Shown here piece by piece: positions 25,926-34,313 of a stretch of 64,000 nt of DNA. The stretch is from an uncultured Candidatus Binatia bacterium (GTDB lineage: Bacteria > Desulfobacterota > Binatia > UBA9968 > JAJDTQ01): the NCBI GenBank assembly GCA_958295985.1, contig OY282432.1:3319001-3383000 (forward strand). Reading direction: 5' to 3'. The notes below the pieces were generated by a model. The model ran no database searches. It was not told where the DNA came from and saw nothing but the letters and a program-made list of their open reading frames with translations. Positions within the stretch are counted from its first letter, which is position 1, and each line of letters begins with the position of its first letter. A program made the position numbers and the translations under genes.

Positions 25926-26627
25926 TTACTTCAGCAGCCTCCCGTACCCGGGCAGGGATGCCTTCAGACCCAATCCTCTCAACGCCTCCCAGATCCACGC
26001 CTGGGTGTTGGTGATGACGGGCTTGCCCAGGTCGGCCTCCAGCCGCTCGATAACGGAGGACACGCGCCACTTGTTGCAGGGCATGTAGATACCGTCCACG
26101 TTGGGACACTCCTCCAGGACCGCGGCGGCCAGATCGTAGCCGGTTTCGGCCGGCAGCTCCCAGATCTCCTGGGTGTTGTCATAGCCGAGACCGCGGTTGG
26201 CGGCCACTTCGATGTTGTAATGATCGAGGAACCGGATGAGGTTCTCGTCCTGGTCGTGGGGAAACGGCGAGGCCATGACCACGCGGTACACGTTCATGGA
26301 CTTCAGCGCACGGACGACCGCCGTCAGCACCGTTGACGCATTCACCGGCGTGATTTCCCGCACGGTGTCGAGCACCAGCCGGTCCGAGCCCGGGCCACGG
26401 TAGGAAAGGAACAGTTCACCGGTGATCATGAGGAAATCCAGGGGGTCCCTGGTGAGGTCACGGACGACGTCGGCGAATTCCTCCTCCACCCTGGCGAAGC
26501 TTTCGTCCGTGAACGTGCCGACCTGGAGGGGCCGGCCCTTGATCTCGATGCCTTCCGGCAGAATGCGATAGTACTCCTGAATGGTCGGATCATCCAGGTT
26601 GGGTGAGACCAGACCCAAAGTCTTCAT
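25926..26627 (-). CDS. Asp/Glu racemase-superfamily protein, second copy
   Basis: 233 residues starting MKTLGLVSPNLDDPTIQEYY, with GGAGG 5 bases upstream. It keeps one candidate catalytic cysteine in GIYMPCNKWRVSSVIERLE. The first-site position reads TGELFLSYRG without Cys, so it lacks the usual Cys pair, similar in that respect to arylmalonate decarboxylase-type enzymes. The central segment is NVYRVVMASPFPHDQDENLI. It shares the C-terminal GYGRLL ending with the copy at 24031-24756. Function unknown; an acid isomerase or decarboxylase is plausible. Confidence 0.8.
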   Translation of the reverse strand: MKTLGLVSPNLDDPTIQEYYRILPEGIEIKGRPLQVGTFTDESFARVEEEFADVVRDLTRDPLDFLMITGELFLSYRGPGSDRLVLDTVREITPVNASTVLTAVVRALKSMNVYRVVMASPFPHDQDENLIRFLDHYNIEVAANRGLGYDNTQEIWELPAETGYDLAAAVLEECPNVDGIYMPCNKWRVSSVIERLEADLGKPVITNTQAWIWEALRGLGLKASLPGYGRLLK

Positions 26628-26953
26628 CAAATCCTCCGTGAGGCGCCGCACCGCTGCATATTCGCCCGCCCGCTCCACCGCTCCCTTGCGACGGCCCGCG
26701 CCCCAACAAAAAAACCAGCGCATCCTCTTGGCCTGCTGGCACTGACCAAGTGGCGGCTGGTTCGTCTCGGGTATTGTCTAGCCAATCATCTTGCTTGCGT
26801 TGCGGGCGCCGGTTCGGACACCGTTCAACCCGCGCTGCCCGTTCGGCTGTAGGACGCCTACCAGAGCCGCCTTTCGGTGTCAAGAACCTCAACGGGGACG
26901 TTTTCCCCGTTCCCGGGCCTCCGCCCTTGCCGCCCTCCCCGCGTTCCCCTCGC

Positions 26954-26982
26954 TTGACTTTGCCCCGCGGACCCTTTTGAAT
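26954..26982 (+). promoter_or_regulatory. candidate sigma-70-type promoter of the hydroxylase gene
   Basis: TTGACT and TTGAAT are separated by 17 bases and lie 24 bases upstream of the ATG at 27007. The rest of the 379-base divergent gap (26628-27006) holds no gene or recognised motif apart from an A7 tract near 26710. Confidence 0.45.
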
Positions 26983-27006
26983 CCCTCTCCGAAACGAGGT
27001 GAACCG

Positions 27007-29289
27007 ATGACGAACGGCAAGATCGTAGGCGCTCCGGCGCCGCGCGGCGAGGGCGAAGACAAGGTTTCGGGCCGGGCTCGTTACACCGCGGACATGGAGG
27101 TCCCGAACATGCTCTGGTCCAAGGTGCTCCGGAGCCCCATCGCCCACGGACGCATCAAGCGCATGGACACCGGCAAGGCGCTGGCGGCGCCCGGCGTCAG
27201 GGCCCTGGTGACCGGGGCGGACCTCGCGGGCGCGCGCATCGGCAAGAAGATCATCGACATGCCGCTGCTGGCGGACGGGGTGGTGCGCTACATCGGCGAG
27301 AAGGTAGCCGCGGTGGCCGCGGACAGCGAAGATGCGGCCGCCACCGCCGCGTCCCTCATCGAGGTGGAGTACGAGGAGCTTGAGGCGGTGGTGGACCCGG
27401 TGGAGGCAGCCAAGTCTTCGGCGCCGCTGATTCACCCGGACGTGACCACCTACCCCGGGCTGCTGCACCGGATGGACGCACCCAGCAACGTCTTCGTCCG
27501 GCTCGAATGGCGCAAGGGGGACGTCGCCGCGGCGTTCAGGGAGGCCGACCTGGTGGTGGAGAACACCTTTACGACGCCGTTGGTCCACCACGGCTACATC
27601 GAGCCCCACTGTTGCATCGTGGAAGCCAGGGGAGAGGGGGCCGACGTGTGGGCCTCCTCCAAGAGCCCCTTCAGCCTGCGGGACCACATGGCCGGGGCGC
27701 TGGGCATTCCGGCCCACAAGATCGTCGCCCATCCCGGCACCATCGGAGGGGATTTCGGCGGCAAGGGCGACGCCAACGACATCGCCCTCTGCTACGTGCT
27801 TTCCAAGCGGACCGGACGCCCGGTCAAGTACCTGATGGAGTACAACGAAGAGCTCACTTCGGGGAACCCGCGCCATGCCTCCGTCACCACCGTCAAGACC
27901 GGCGTGAAGAACAACGGCCTTATCGTCGCCCAACACATGAACCTGCTGTTCGACAGCGGCGCCTACGGCTCCTTCCGGCCTCAGGGGTACCTGGTGGGTG
28001 CTCACACCTCCGGCGGGCCGTACAAGATCGCCCATTTCCTGCTGGAGGAGAGCTACGTCTACACCAACAAGGTGCCGTGCGGTTACATGCGCGCTCCCGG
28101 CCACCCGCAGGGTTTCTTCGCCAACGAGAGCCAGCTCGACATGGTGGCGCGCCGGTTGGGCATGGACCCCGCGGAGCTGCGCCGAATCAACTTCCTGCAC
28201 GACGGCGACCTGGACCCCACCGGGACGCCGGTGGGGCACATCCAGCCGGACCAGACCCTGGACAGCGCCATAAGGACCTCGGACTACCACGCGCCGAAGC
28301 AGAAGAACGTCGGACGGGGCATCGCCCTGGCCCAGTGGATGTCCAAGGGCGGTGAGTCGTATATCGGTCTCAGGGTGGAAGCCGACGGCACGGCGACGCT
28401 GGCGGCGTCCCTGGTGGACGTCGGCCCCGGCGCCCACACCATGATGCAGCAGGTCGTCGCCCAGGAACTGGACATGCCGCTGGAAGACGTGCAGGTCGAG
28501 AGCGTGGACACCACACGGGTGGCCAAGGACACCGGAGTGCGGGGAAGCAGCAGCACCCGGGTCCACGGCAGCGCGGCCTGGGATGCCGCGGACAAGGCCC
28601 GCACGGAGCTTCTGGGTCTCGCCGCCGAACACATGGGCGTACCGGCCGGGGATCTCAGCATCGCCAACCGCGGCATCACCCACCTGAGGTCCGAAAGGCG
28701 CATGACCTTCTCCGAGTTGGTAGAGGCCGCGGGCAGGCCGGTGACCGTGACCGGCCACTACAGCAACCCCTCGGACGGGCCCGAGACCTCCATGGTAGCC
28801 CAGGTCGCCGAGGTGGAAGTGGACCCGGAAACGGGCCGGTTCGAGGTGCGCCGGCTCACCACCGCCCACAACACGGGCACGGTGCTGAATCCCCTGGGCC
28901 ATCAGGGGCAAATCGACGGTGCGGTGGTCATGGGACTGGGTTTCGCCAGGTCCGAGGACATCGTTACCGATTCCGGCAGGGTAGTGACGGCCAACCTCGG
29001 CGACTACAAGCTGCCGAATATCAAGGACATCCCGCCGCTCCGGACCCAGGTGTCGGAGGCAGCGGTGGGGAGCGGCCCGTACGGCAGCATGAGCATCGGC
29101 GAGACCGCGGTGATTCCCACGGCCGCGGCAGTAGCCAACGCGGTGCACGACGCGGTAGGCGTGCGGGTCACCACCCTGCCCGTGACCGCGGAGAAGGTCT
29201 TCGACGCGATCCGGGCCAGGGTCGAACAGGGGCCGCCACCCCGGATCGAAGGGACCCGCGGGAAGGGACCCGCGGCGCCGGAACCTTGA
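27007..29289 (+). CDS. molybdopterin-binding hydroxylase large subunit (xanthine dehydrogenase / CoxL family)
   Basis: 760 residues. The N-terminal a/b-hammerhead region (GRARYTADMEVPNMLWSKVL) leads into two molybdopterin-binding domains. The cofactor motif GTIGGDFGGKGDAND, the segment GYMRAPGHPQGFFANESQLD and the C-terminal GETAVIPTAAAVANAV with the catalytic Glu are all visible. The AYxCSFR signature of true form I CO dehydrogenase is absent, so this is more likely an aldehyde, aromatic or heterocycle hydroxylase. Partner small and medium subunits are not adjacent; coxS/coxM-like genes occur 8-10 kb away on the other strand. GAGGTG precedes the ATG. Confidence 0.9.
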   Translation: MTNGKIVGAPAPRGEGEDKVSGRARYTADMEVPNMLWSKVLRSPIAHGRIKRMDTGKALAAPGVRALVTGADLAGARIGKKIIDMPLLADGVVRYIGEKVAAVAADSEDAAATAASLIEVEYEELEAVVDPVEAAKSSAPLIHPDVTTYPGLLHRMDAPSNVFVRLEWRKGDVAAAFREADLVVENTFTTPLVHHGYIEPHCCIVEARGEGADVWASSKSPFSLRDHMAGALGIPAHKIVAHPGTIGGDFGGKGDANDIALCYVLSKRTGRPVKYLMEYNEELTSGNPRHASVTTVKTGVKNNGLIVAQHMNLLFDSGAYGSFRPQGYLVGAHTSGGPYKIAHFLLEESYVYTNKVPCGYMRAPGHPQGFFANESQLDMVARRLGMDPAELRRINFLHDGDLDPTGTPVGHIQPDQTLDSAIRTSDYHAPKQKNVGRGIALAQWMSKGGESYIGLRVEADGTATLAASLVDVGPGAHTMMQQVVAQELDMPLEDVQVESVDTTRVAKDTGVRGSSSTRVHGSAAWDAADKARTELLGLAAEHMGVPAGDLSIANRGITHLRSERRMTFSELVEAAGRPVTVTGHYSNPSDGPETSMVAQVAEVEVDPETGRFEVRRLTTAHNTGTVLNPLGHQGQIDGAVVMGLGFARSEDIVTDSGRVVTANLGDYKLPNIKDIPPLRTQVSEAAVGSGPYGSMSIGETAVIPTAAAVANAVHDAVGVRVTTLPVTAEKVFDAIRARVEQGPPPRIEGTRGKGPAAPEP

Positions 29290-29429
29290 CGCAACCCACC
29301 GCCACTGTTATCTGAACAAAAATGGATTGGAGCGCCGGGACGACGCCGAGACGAGGTTGTACGGCTCGGCCGAGTACAGCATGAAAACAGCATGAAAACG
29401 GGTCTGGAACCCGGGAGGGCTTTGCGTCC

Positions 29430-30260
29430 ATGGCCACCATGATAACGAGCGAGTGCATCAACTGCGGCGCGTGCGAGCCGGAATGCCCCAACAACGCCAT
29501 CACGCAAGCCGACGAGATCTACGTCATCGATCCGTTGCTGTGCACTGAATGCGTGGGCTTTCACGACTACGAGGCGTGCGCCGCGGTGTGTCCCGTGGAC
29601 TGCTGCGTCACCGACCCCAACAACGTGGAGACCGAGGAGGCGCTCATCGGGCGGGCACGCACGATACACGCCGACACGGACTTCGGCGACACCTTCGAAT
29701 CGCGCTTCCGGGAGGGTGAGGGCTCGGATGCCCCGGCCGCGCCTGTCGAGGCCACCGCGGCCGGACCGGCGCCGGCCGCGGCTGCTCAGGCCGCGGGCGC
29801 ACCGGCCGCCGTGTTCGCCGACAGCTCCCAGCCTTCGATCTCCATTCCGGCGCCGGACCAGTGGCCGGTGTCGCTCCACTGCTTTGCCTGCGACGCGGTC
29901 TATGAAGTCGAGACCGGCCGGCTGACCATCGGCAACGTCCTTTTCTGCCCTCACTGCTTCAAGTCGACGGTGGTCAAGGATGACTTCAACTACGCCGTCC
30001 GCACCACCGTGCAGCGGTTCCACGACGAGTGGGACCGCGACCTGTCCGCGTTCCGGGAACGCCGGCAACAGGAACTGCAACAGTTTCAGGAACGGCGCCA
30101 AAAAGAGCTGCTGGCTTTCGAGAAGAACCAACGAAAACGGGTGGACGAGTTCGGCAAACACATGGCCCGGCTCACCGGGGACTACCAGGCGCCCGGGAAG
30201 CGCATCGACAAGCGCGCGTTGCTGAGCTGGCGCTCCAGGGCGGACAACTCAGCGTCCTAG
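29430..30260 (+). CDS. 2[4Fe-4S] ferredoxin with zinc-ribbon and coiled-coil extension
   Basis: 276 residues. Residues 1-60 form a YfhL-like ferredoxin: C9-x2-C12-x2-C15-x3-C19-P, then C38-x2-C41-x8-C50-x3-C54-P. An Ala/Pro-rich linker (about 104-135) follows. Next comes a four-cysteine zinc-ribbon-like module (HCFACDAVYE ... LFCPHCFK), then a charged coiled coil (about 190-250, RERRQQELQQFQERRQKELL). Ferredoxins normally end after the first part, so this is an unusual fusion, perhaps tethering an electron carrier to a partner complex. The stop codon TAG lies in the CTAG target of a MITE inserted directly behind. Confidence 0.82.
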   Translation: MATMITSECINCGACEPECPNNAITQADEIYVIDPLLCTECVGFHDYEACAAVCPVDCCVTDPNNVETEEALIGRARTIHADTDFGDTFESRFREGEGSDAPAAPVEATAAGPAPAAAAQAAGAPAAVFADSSQPSISIPAPDQWPVSLHCFACDAVYEVETGRLTIGNVLFCPHCFKSTVVKDDFNYAVRTTVQRFHDEWDRDLSAFRERRQQELQQFQERRQKELLAFEKNQRKRVDEFGKHMARLTGDYQAPGKRIDKRALLSWRSRADNSAS

Positions 30261-30421
30261 TGTCCCGTCCCGGAAATAACTGCGCCAATCTGCCGGTCCT
30301 TTTTGCCGCCGGCTGCGTTGCTCCTCCTCGCGGGGTATTGGCCACTGCTCGTCGTCGCGCCCTGCCGGCAACAGAAAGTCCTCTGCATCCTGGCGCCGTT
30401 ATTGCCGGGACAGGACACTAG
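30257..30421. mobile_element. 165-bp MITE with 31-bp terminal inverted repeats
   Basis: The left end (30257-30287) begins CTAGTGTCCCGTCCCGGAAA and the right end (30391-30421), read on the other strand, begins CTAGTGTCCTGTCCCGGCAA. The two 31-base ends match at 28 positions. CTAG at both borders fits TA or CTAG-targeting IS630/Tc1-like elements, so this is probably a non-autonomous derivative. It contains no coding capacity. It supplies the end of the ferredoxin gene and lies 20 bases before the next gene. Confidence 0.75.
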
Positions 30422-30441
30422 CGGACAGGACAATTACTTAC

Positions 30442-30906
30442 TTGTCCGCCGACTTCCACATAATCTCCCTCACCCTCCATATCGGACTCGTGGTCGCCCT
30501 GTGGCGCATTCTGCTGCCGGCGCTGCGGCACGATGCCATGCGGGAGAGGCGAGCGGAGTTGCTGGTGCGCGTGCTCCGGATCTACAACCCCACGCAGATC
30601 GGGCTGCTGGGCATACTGACCCTCACCGGAGCGTCCCGCGTCACGGATCTCAAGGCGCTGCACGGCGTCTTCTACGCGCAGGAATTCGGCGGCGCCCTGG
30701 CCGTCAAGCTGCTGCTGGCGTTCTTCGTCATCATGCTGGGCACCTGGCAGTGCATGGGCATCGCCCATCGTTTCGTCCGGCTCCATGAATCCCCCGAAGG
30801 CGTCACGTCCGAGGGCGCCGACGCGGTGCTGCGCAAGCTGGATCGGTCGTCGGTGGTGATGTTGGTGTTCCTGGCGGCCACGGTTTTCGCCGGTCTGTCC
30901 CTGTAG
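30442..30906 (+). CDS. small membrane protein, CopD-like or unknown
   Basis: 154 residues with about four hydrophobic helices (IISLTLHIGLVVALWRILLP; QIGLLGILTLTGASRV; LAVKLLLAFFVIMLGTW; VVMLVFLAATVFAGLSL). The layout resembles small CopD-like or DUF2269-like proteins, but no diagnostic motif is visible. The only in-frame start near the N-terminus is a TTG, sequestered in a 7-base inverted repeat (GCGGACA/TGTCCGC, 30421-30449), immediately after a MITE. The insertion may have removed the original start and promoter. Confidence 0.65.
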   Translation: MSADFHIISLTLHIGLVVALWRILLPALRHDAMRERRAELLVRVLRIYNPTQIGLLGILTLTGASRVTDLKALHGVFYAQEFGGALAVKLLLAFFVIMLGTWQCMGIAHRFVRLHESPEGVTSEGADAVLRKLDRSSVVMLVFLAATVFAGLSL

Positions 30907-30990
30907 GGACTGAATCGTCGGCGCGGCCACCGGGAACCTTCCCGTTTGACAACCGCGGGACGAACGGCTATTGCTCATGGGCACCAAAGC

Positions 30991-31362
30991 ATGACTCCAG
31001 TCAAGGACAGCAAGGGAAAGCCTGCGGCGAAGGCCAAGAAGGCGGTACGCGGCACGCCGGTCAAGGGACAGTCGAAAAACGGGGTCAACGATCCCAACAC
31101 AGACGAGGGCGACGATCAGGAGCTGCCGGGCGACGCGGCCGGGCGGTTGAAGATCAAGAGGCAATACGAAGATCTCCTGGGAATCCGCATCGAGAAACTC
31201 AAGGGGCGCGTGCTCAACCGGGAAAAGATCAACAAGACCATCGAGGGCATCTACTACATCTGCCTCGAGTGCAAGAGAATCTGCCACAACCTCGACGAAG
31301 GCCTGATCCAGGACCCTGAGTCCCTTGTCTGCTACTGCGGAGGTTGCCGCAAGAAGAAGTGA
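30991..31362 (+). CDS. small putative zinc-binding protein, unknown function
   Basis: 123 residues. A lysine-rich disordered N-terminus (GKPAAKAKKAVRGTPVKGQS) is followed by a helical segment and a C-terminal four-cysteine-plus module, CLECKRICHN ... CYCGGCRKKK, typical of a zinc ribbon. The pattern suggests nucleic-acid or protein binding. No family was recognised. It is convergent with trmI, which ends 39 bases downstream. Confidence 0.65.
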   Translation: MTPVKDSKGKPAAKAKKAVRGTPVKGQSKNGVNDPNTDEGDDQELPGDAAGRLKIKRQYEDLLGIRIEKLKGRVLNREKINKTIEGIYYICLECKRICHNLDEGLIQDPESLVCYCGGCRKKK

Positions 31363-31400
31363 CTGCCGCCGGCCGCGCCGGCTCCCCCACCACCGCTCAC

Positions 31401-32255
31401 CTACCCTGCCCGCTCCTGCGGATTCGGCTTTGACGTCACCGGTGTTTCCTTCTCGGTCCGCCGCGCCGTGGTGACGAAGCCCGTGTGCGCCACCATTCGG
31501 TGCTGGGGTCTCACACTCCTTTCCTTGACGTGCCAGTAACGCACCAGAGTTTCCATGGTGTCGATGCAGGCGAACCCGCCGTGCTCCTTCAACGAATCCA
31601 CGAAACCCTTCACCTGGAGGACCGTGGGCACGTAGCCCAGGAACACCCCGCCGGGCCGGAGCGCCCGCCACGCCGGATCGGTCTGCCGCCAGGGCTCCGG
31701 CAGGTCGAGAAAGATCCGGTCCGCTTCGATATTTCGAAGGCCCTCGGAGACGTCATCGACCTCCAGAGTCCACTGAGGCGCCTCCCCGTAGTACCGGGCG
31801 ACGTTCCTTTGGGCCGCTCGGGCGAACTCCTCGCGTATCTCGAACGAGACCACCCGCCCCTGGGGTCCCACGGCTCGCAGCAGCGCCAGCGTCAGCGCCC
31901 CCGGACCGACCCCCGCCTCCACCACCGTGGCTCCCGGATAGACGTCCCCCCACATCAGGATGAGCGCCAGATCCTTGGGATAGATCACCTGGGCCTTGCG
32001 CGGCAGGTTCGGAATCAGGCGCTCGAGGGTGGGCCGCAGCACCACGAACCGCTCCTTCAGCGAGGACCGGACGCTGACGCCGTCGGGCTTCCCCAGAAGG
32101 TCGTCCACCGGGATGGTCCCGCCCCTGATGGAGAGGGTCTCCCCGGCCCGAAGCGTCTTCAGGTACTCCCGGTCCTTTCGGTCGAAGAGAACGACCGAGT
32201 CGCCGTCACGGAGCGGCTCTCCCGTGGTTCGAAGGCCGTGAAAGTTGTTGATCAT
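31401..32255 (-). CDS. trmI: tRNA (adenine-58-N1)-methyltransferase
   Basis: 284 residues. The N-terminal small domain (LRDGDSVVLFDRKDREYLKT) precedes a Rossmann methyltransferase with the SAM motif VVEAGVGPGALTLALLRAVG and the TrmI-family DLPEPW motif, and KAQVIYPKDLALILMWGDV upstream of it. It forms m1A58 in the T-loop of tRNAs. The ATG at 32255 lies one base after the encoded CCA end of tRNA-Ser on the same strand, so no Shine-Dalgarno fits between them. No better downstream start is evident. Confidence 0.9.
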   Translation of the reverse strand: MINNFHGLRTTGEPLRDGDSVVLFDRKDREYLKTLRAGETLSIRGGTIPVDDLLGKPDGVSVRSSLKERFVVLRPTLERLIPNLPRKAQVIYPKDLALILMWGDVYPGATVVEAGVGPGALTLALLRAVGPQGRVVSFEIREEFARAAQRNVARYYGEAPQWTLEVDDVSEGLRNIEADRIFLDLPEPWRQTDPAWRALRPGGVFLGYVPTVLQVKGFVDSLKEHGGFACIDTMETLVRYWHVKERSVRPQHRMVAHTGFVTTARRTEKETPVTSKPNPQERAG

Positions 32256-32256
32256 A

Positions 32257-32349
32257 TGGCGGAGAGGAGGGGATTCGAACCCCTGGTACCCTTTTGGGGT
32301 ACACACGATTTCCAGTCGTGCACCTTAAGCCAGACTCGGTCACCTCTCC
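32257..32349 (-). tRNA. tRNA-Ser (anticodon GGA)
   Basis: 93 nt folding as a class II tRNA. The acceptor GGAGAGG pairs with CCTCTCC, the discriminator is G and CCA is encoded. The anticodon arm CGACTGGAAATCG carries GGA, a long variable arm GTACCCCAAAAGGGTAC follows, and the T arm is AGGGGTTCGAATCCCCT. All arms close without mismatch. It is directly upstream of trmI on the same strand. Confidence 0.97.
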
Positions 32350-32522
32350 GACGTGCGCTGGGGATCGGGCTGCGAGAGCCCTCCCGTCCGGGCGGGAACG
32401 GCGCCTCCGAAACGGGGTTCCGAAACGAGCCTACCCTGAGTTTCTAGCATTACGGGAAAAAATTGGCGACTCTGCCCGCGTGAAAATACCGCGGCGAAAG
32501 CCGCGGCAAGCCGGTAAACCCG

Positions 32523-33509
32523 TCAGGTCGCGATTTCCCTGGCCCAGTCGCGGTTGCGGCCGTACCAGTCCACCAGTTCGCGCACGCCCGCGGCGAAATC
32601 CGTCTCGGGCTGCCAGCCCAGAAGCTGCCGGGCCTTGGAGATGTCGGCCCACGTGAACTCGACGTCCGTGGGATGACCCTCCTGATGGCGGACCTTCGCC
32701 TCGCGGCCCACGAGCTCCGTGATCAACCGGATGGCGTCGTTCAGGACAACGGGTTTGTCGGAGCCGAGGTTGATGACCTCGTAACCCCGGGTCGCCGTCA
32801 GCGCCGCGAGGATGCCGTTGGCGACGTCGTCGACGTAGGTAAAATCCCGCTGCTGGCTGCCGTCGCCGAAGACCGCCACCTCGCGGCCCTCGCTGATCCA
32901 CTGGACGAACCGGAAGAGGCTCATGTCGGGGCGGCCGGCAGGCCCGTAGACCGTGAAGAACCGGAGCACCATGACGTCAAGGCCATAAAGGAAGTGGTAG
33001 CTGTAGCTCATGGCCTCCGCGGCCTTTTTGGAGGCGGCATACGGGGAGAGCGGCCGGTTCGTATCGGCGTCCTCCCGGAAGGGACGCGGGTTGTCCCGGC
33101 CGTAGAGGCTCGATGTAGAGGCCAGCACGAACCTGCCGACCTCCAGCTCCCGGCAGAGCTCGAGCAGGTTCAGGTTCCCGGTTACGTTGGTTGCCAAATA
33201 AGTCCACGGGTCGATCACGGAGCTGCGCACGCCGGCCCGGGCCGCGAGATTGATCAATGCGTCGACTCGTCCGTTCTTCCTCGCGGACCGGCCGAACGAC
33301 CTGAGGGCGTCCCGGTCGCTGACATCCACGCGGCTGAACGCAAAGCCCGGCCTTCCCTGGAGCCGGGCCAGGCGCCATTCCTTGAGGCGCACGTCGTAGG
33401 CGCCGTTGAGGTCATCGACGGCGATGACGGAATCACCGTTGGCCAGGAGCTTCTCGCACACCTTCCAGCCGATGAAGCCGCAGGCCCCGGTAACGATAAG
33501 GGTACTCAT
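32523..33509 (-). CDS. NAD-dependent epimerase, UDP-glucuronate 4-epimerase-like (extended SDR)
   Basis: 328 residues. The nucleotide-binding motif is TGACGFIGWKV at the N-terminus and the active site has ASTSSLYG plus SPYAASKKAAE (the YxxxK pair). NPRPFREDADTNRPLSPYA resembles UDP-glucuronate 4-epimerases of the WbpP/LpsL/GAE type, so the product is probably UDP-galacturonate for envelope polysaccharide. It stands alone and is divergent from trmL. A GC-rich dyad occupies part of the gap to that gene. Confidence 0.88.
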   Translation of the reverse strand: MSTLIVTGACGFIGWKVCEKLLANGDSVIAVDDLNGAYDVRLKEWRLARLQGRPGFAFSRVDVSDRDALRSFGRSARKNGRVDALINLAARAGVRSSVIDPWTYLATNVTGNLNLLELCRELEVGRFVLASTSSLYGRDNPRPFREDADTNRPLSPYAASKKAAEAMSYSYHFLYGLDVMVLRFFTVYGPAGRPDMSLFRFVQWISEGREVAVFGDGSQQRDFTYVDDVANGILAALTATRGYEVINLGSDKPVVLNDAIRLITELVGREAKVRHQEGHPTDVEFTWADISKARQLLGWQPETDFAAGVRELVDWYGRNRDWAREIAT

Positions 33510-33621
33510 GGGGTCAGAGGCCGGGCCGGCGGATGGATACGCATTCGAACCTTACGGGGCGCCATCGCTGATCGGCAGTTGCCGGAAGAGGTGGAGCCCG
33601 CTTGAATAATCATGACGCTGT

Positions 33622-33650
33622 TGTTAGTCGGATCGATATTTGGAAGTCAA
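33622..33650 (-). promoter_or_regulatory. weak candidate promoter of the epimerase gene
   Basis: On the minus strand TTGACT and CTAACA are 17 bases apart, ~110 bases upstream of the epimerase start. The -35 is good and the -10 poor. The 265-base divergent gap shows nothing else beyond a GCCGGGCGCCGGCG dyad. Confidence 0.3.
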
Positions 33651-33774
33651 GGAGACCGGCGGCCCCGACGCCGGGCGCCGGCGGCGTTCCGCATTCGTCC
33701 CGTTCACGCGGGCAAGCCGCGGAAGAAGCGGTGAGTCGCGGGTCTGTCAAAGCCAAGTTCAAAGCCGGGTATCC

Positions 33775-34257
33775 ATGAACGTCGTGCTCTTCGAACCGGA
33801 AATCCCGCCAAACACGGGCTCGGTGGCGCGCCTGTGCGCCGCCACCGGCAGCCCGCTGCACTTGATAGAGCCACTGGGATTCAAGATCGACGACAAGCAC
33901 CTCAAGCGTGCCGGCCTGGACTACTGGCCCCACGTCGACCTTCGGTTGCACGGCTCGTGGAGGGATTTCATCGACCTCCACCGCGGCGCACGATTGCACT
34001 ACTTCTCCAGGAAGGCGGCGAAATCCTATGTCTCCGCTCGGTTTCGCGAGGACGATTTCCTGGTATTCGGGCCCGAGACCCGTGGCTTGCCGCAGGACCT
34101 CCTCGACGCGAACGAGGCGGACAGCTACGTCATTCCCATGATGAGCCCGGCCGTCAGAAGCCTGAACCTCGCCAACGCCGTCTCCATCGTGCTCTACGAG
34201 AGCCTTCGCCAACTCGGAAAGTTGCAACGATGCCCCGCAGACGGCAACCGGGATTGA
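33775..34257 (+). CDS. trmL: tRNA (cytidine/uridine-34-2'-O)-methyltransferase
   Basis: 160 residues, SPOUT fold. It starts MNVVLFEPEIPPNTGSVARL, the classical TrmL opening, and has the knot motifs VFGPETRGLP and VIPMMSPAVRSLNLANAVSI. It methylates the wobble ribose of tRNA-Leu isoacceptors in enterobacteria; the substrate here is not tested. Codons upstream of this ATG do not resemble the family. Confidence 0.93.
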   Translation: MNVVLFEPEIPPNTGSVARLCAATGSPLHLIEPLGFKIDDKHLKRAGLDYWPHVDLRLHGSWRDFIDLHRGARLHYFSRKAAKSYVSARFREDDFLVFGPETRGLPQDLLDANEADSYVIPMMSPAVRSLNLANAVSIVLYESLRQLGKLQRCPADGNRD

Positions 34258-34313
34258 CTGAATCGTTCCACGTGCTTAACTATAGGGCAACCCACATCCT
34301 GGAGGTTTGGTTT

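Noticed and set aside
27007..29289. CO dehydrogenase large subunit (CoxL) as a firm call
   Set aside because: The AYxCSFR signature of form I CO dehydrogenase is absent, and the equivalent region reads GYMRAPGHPQ, so only family-level assignment is made.
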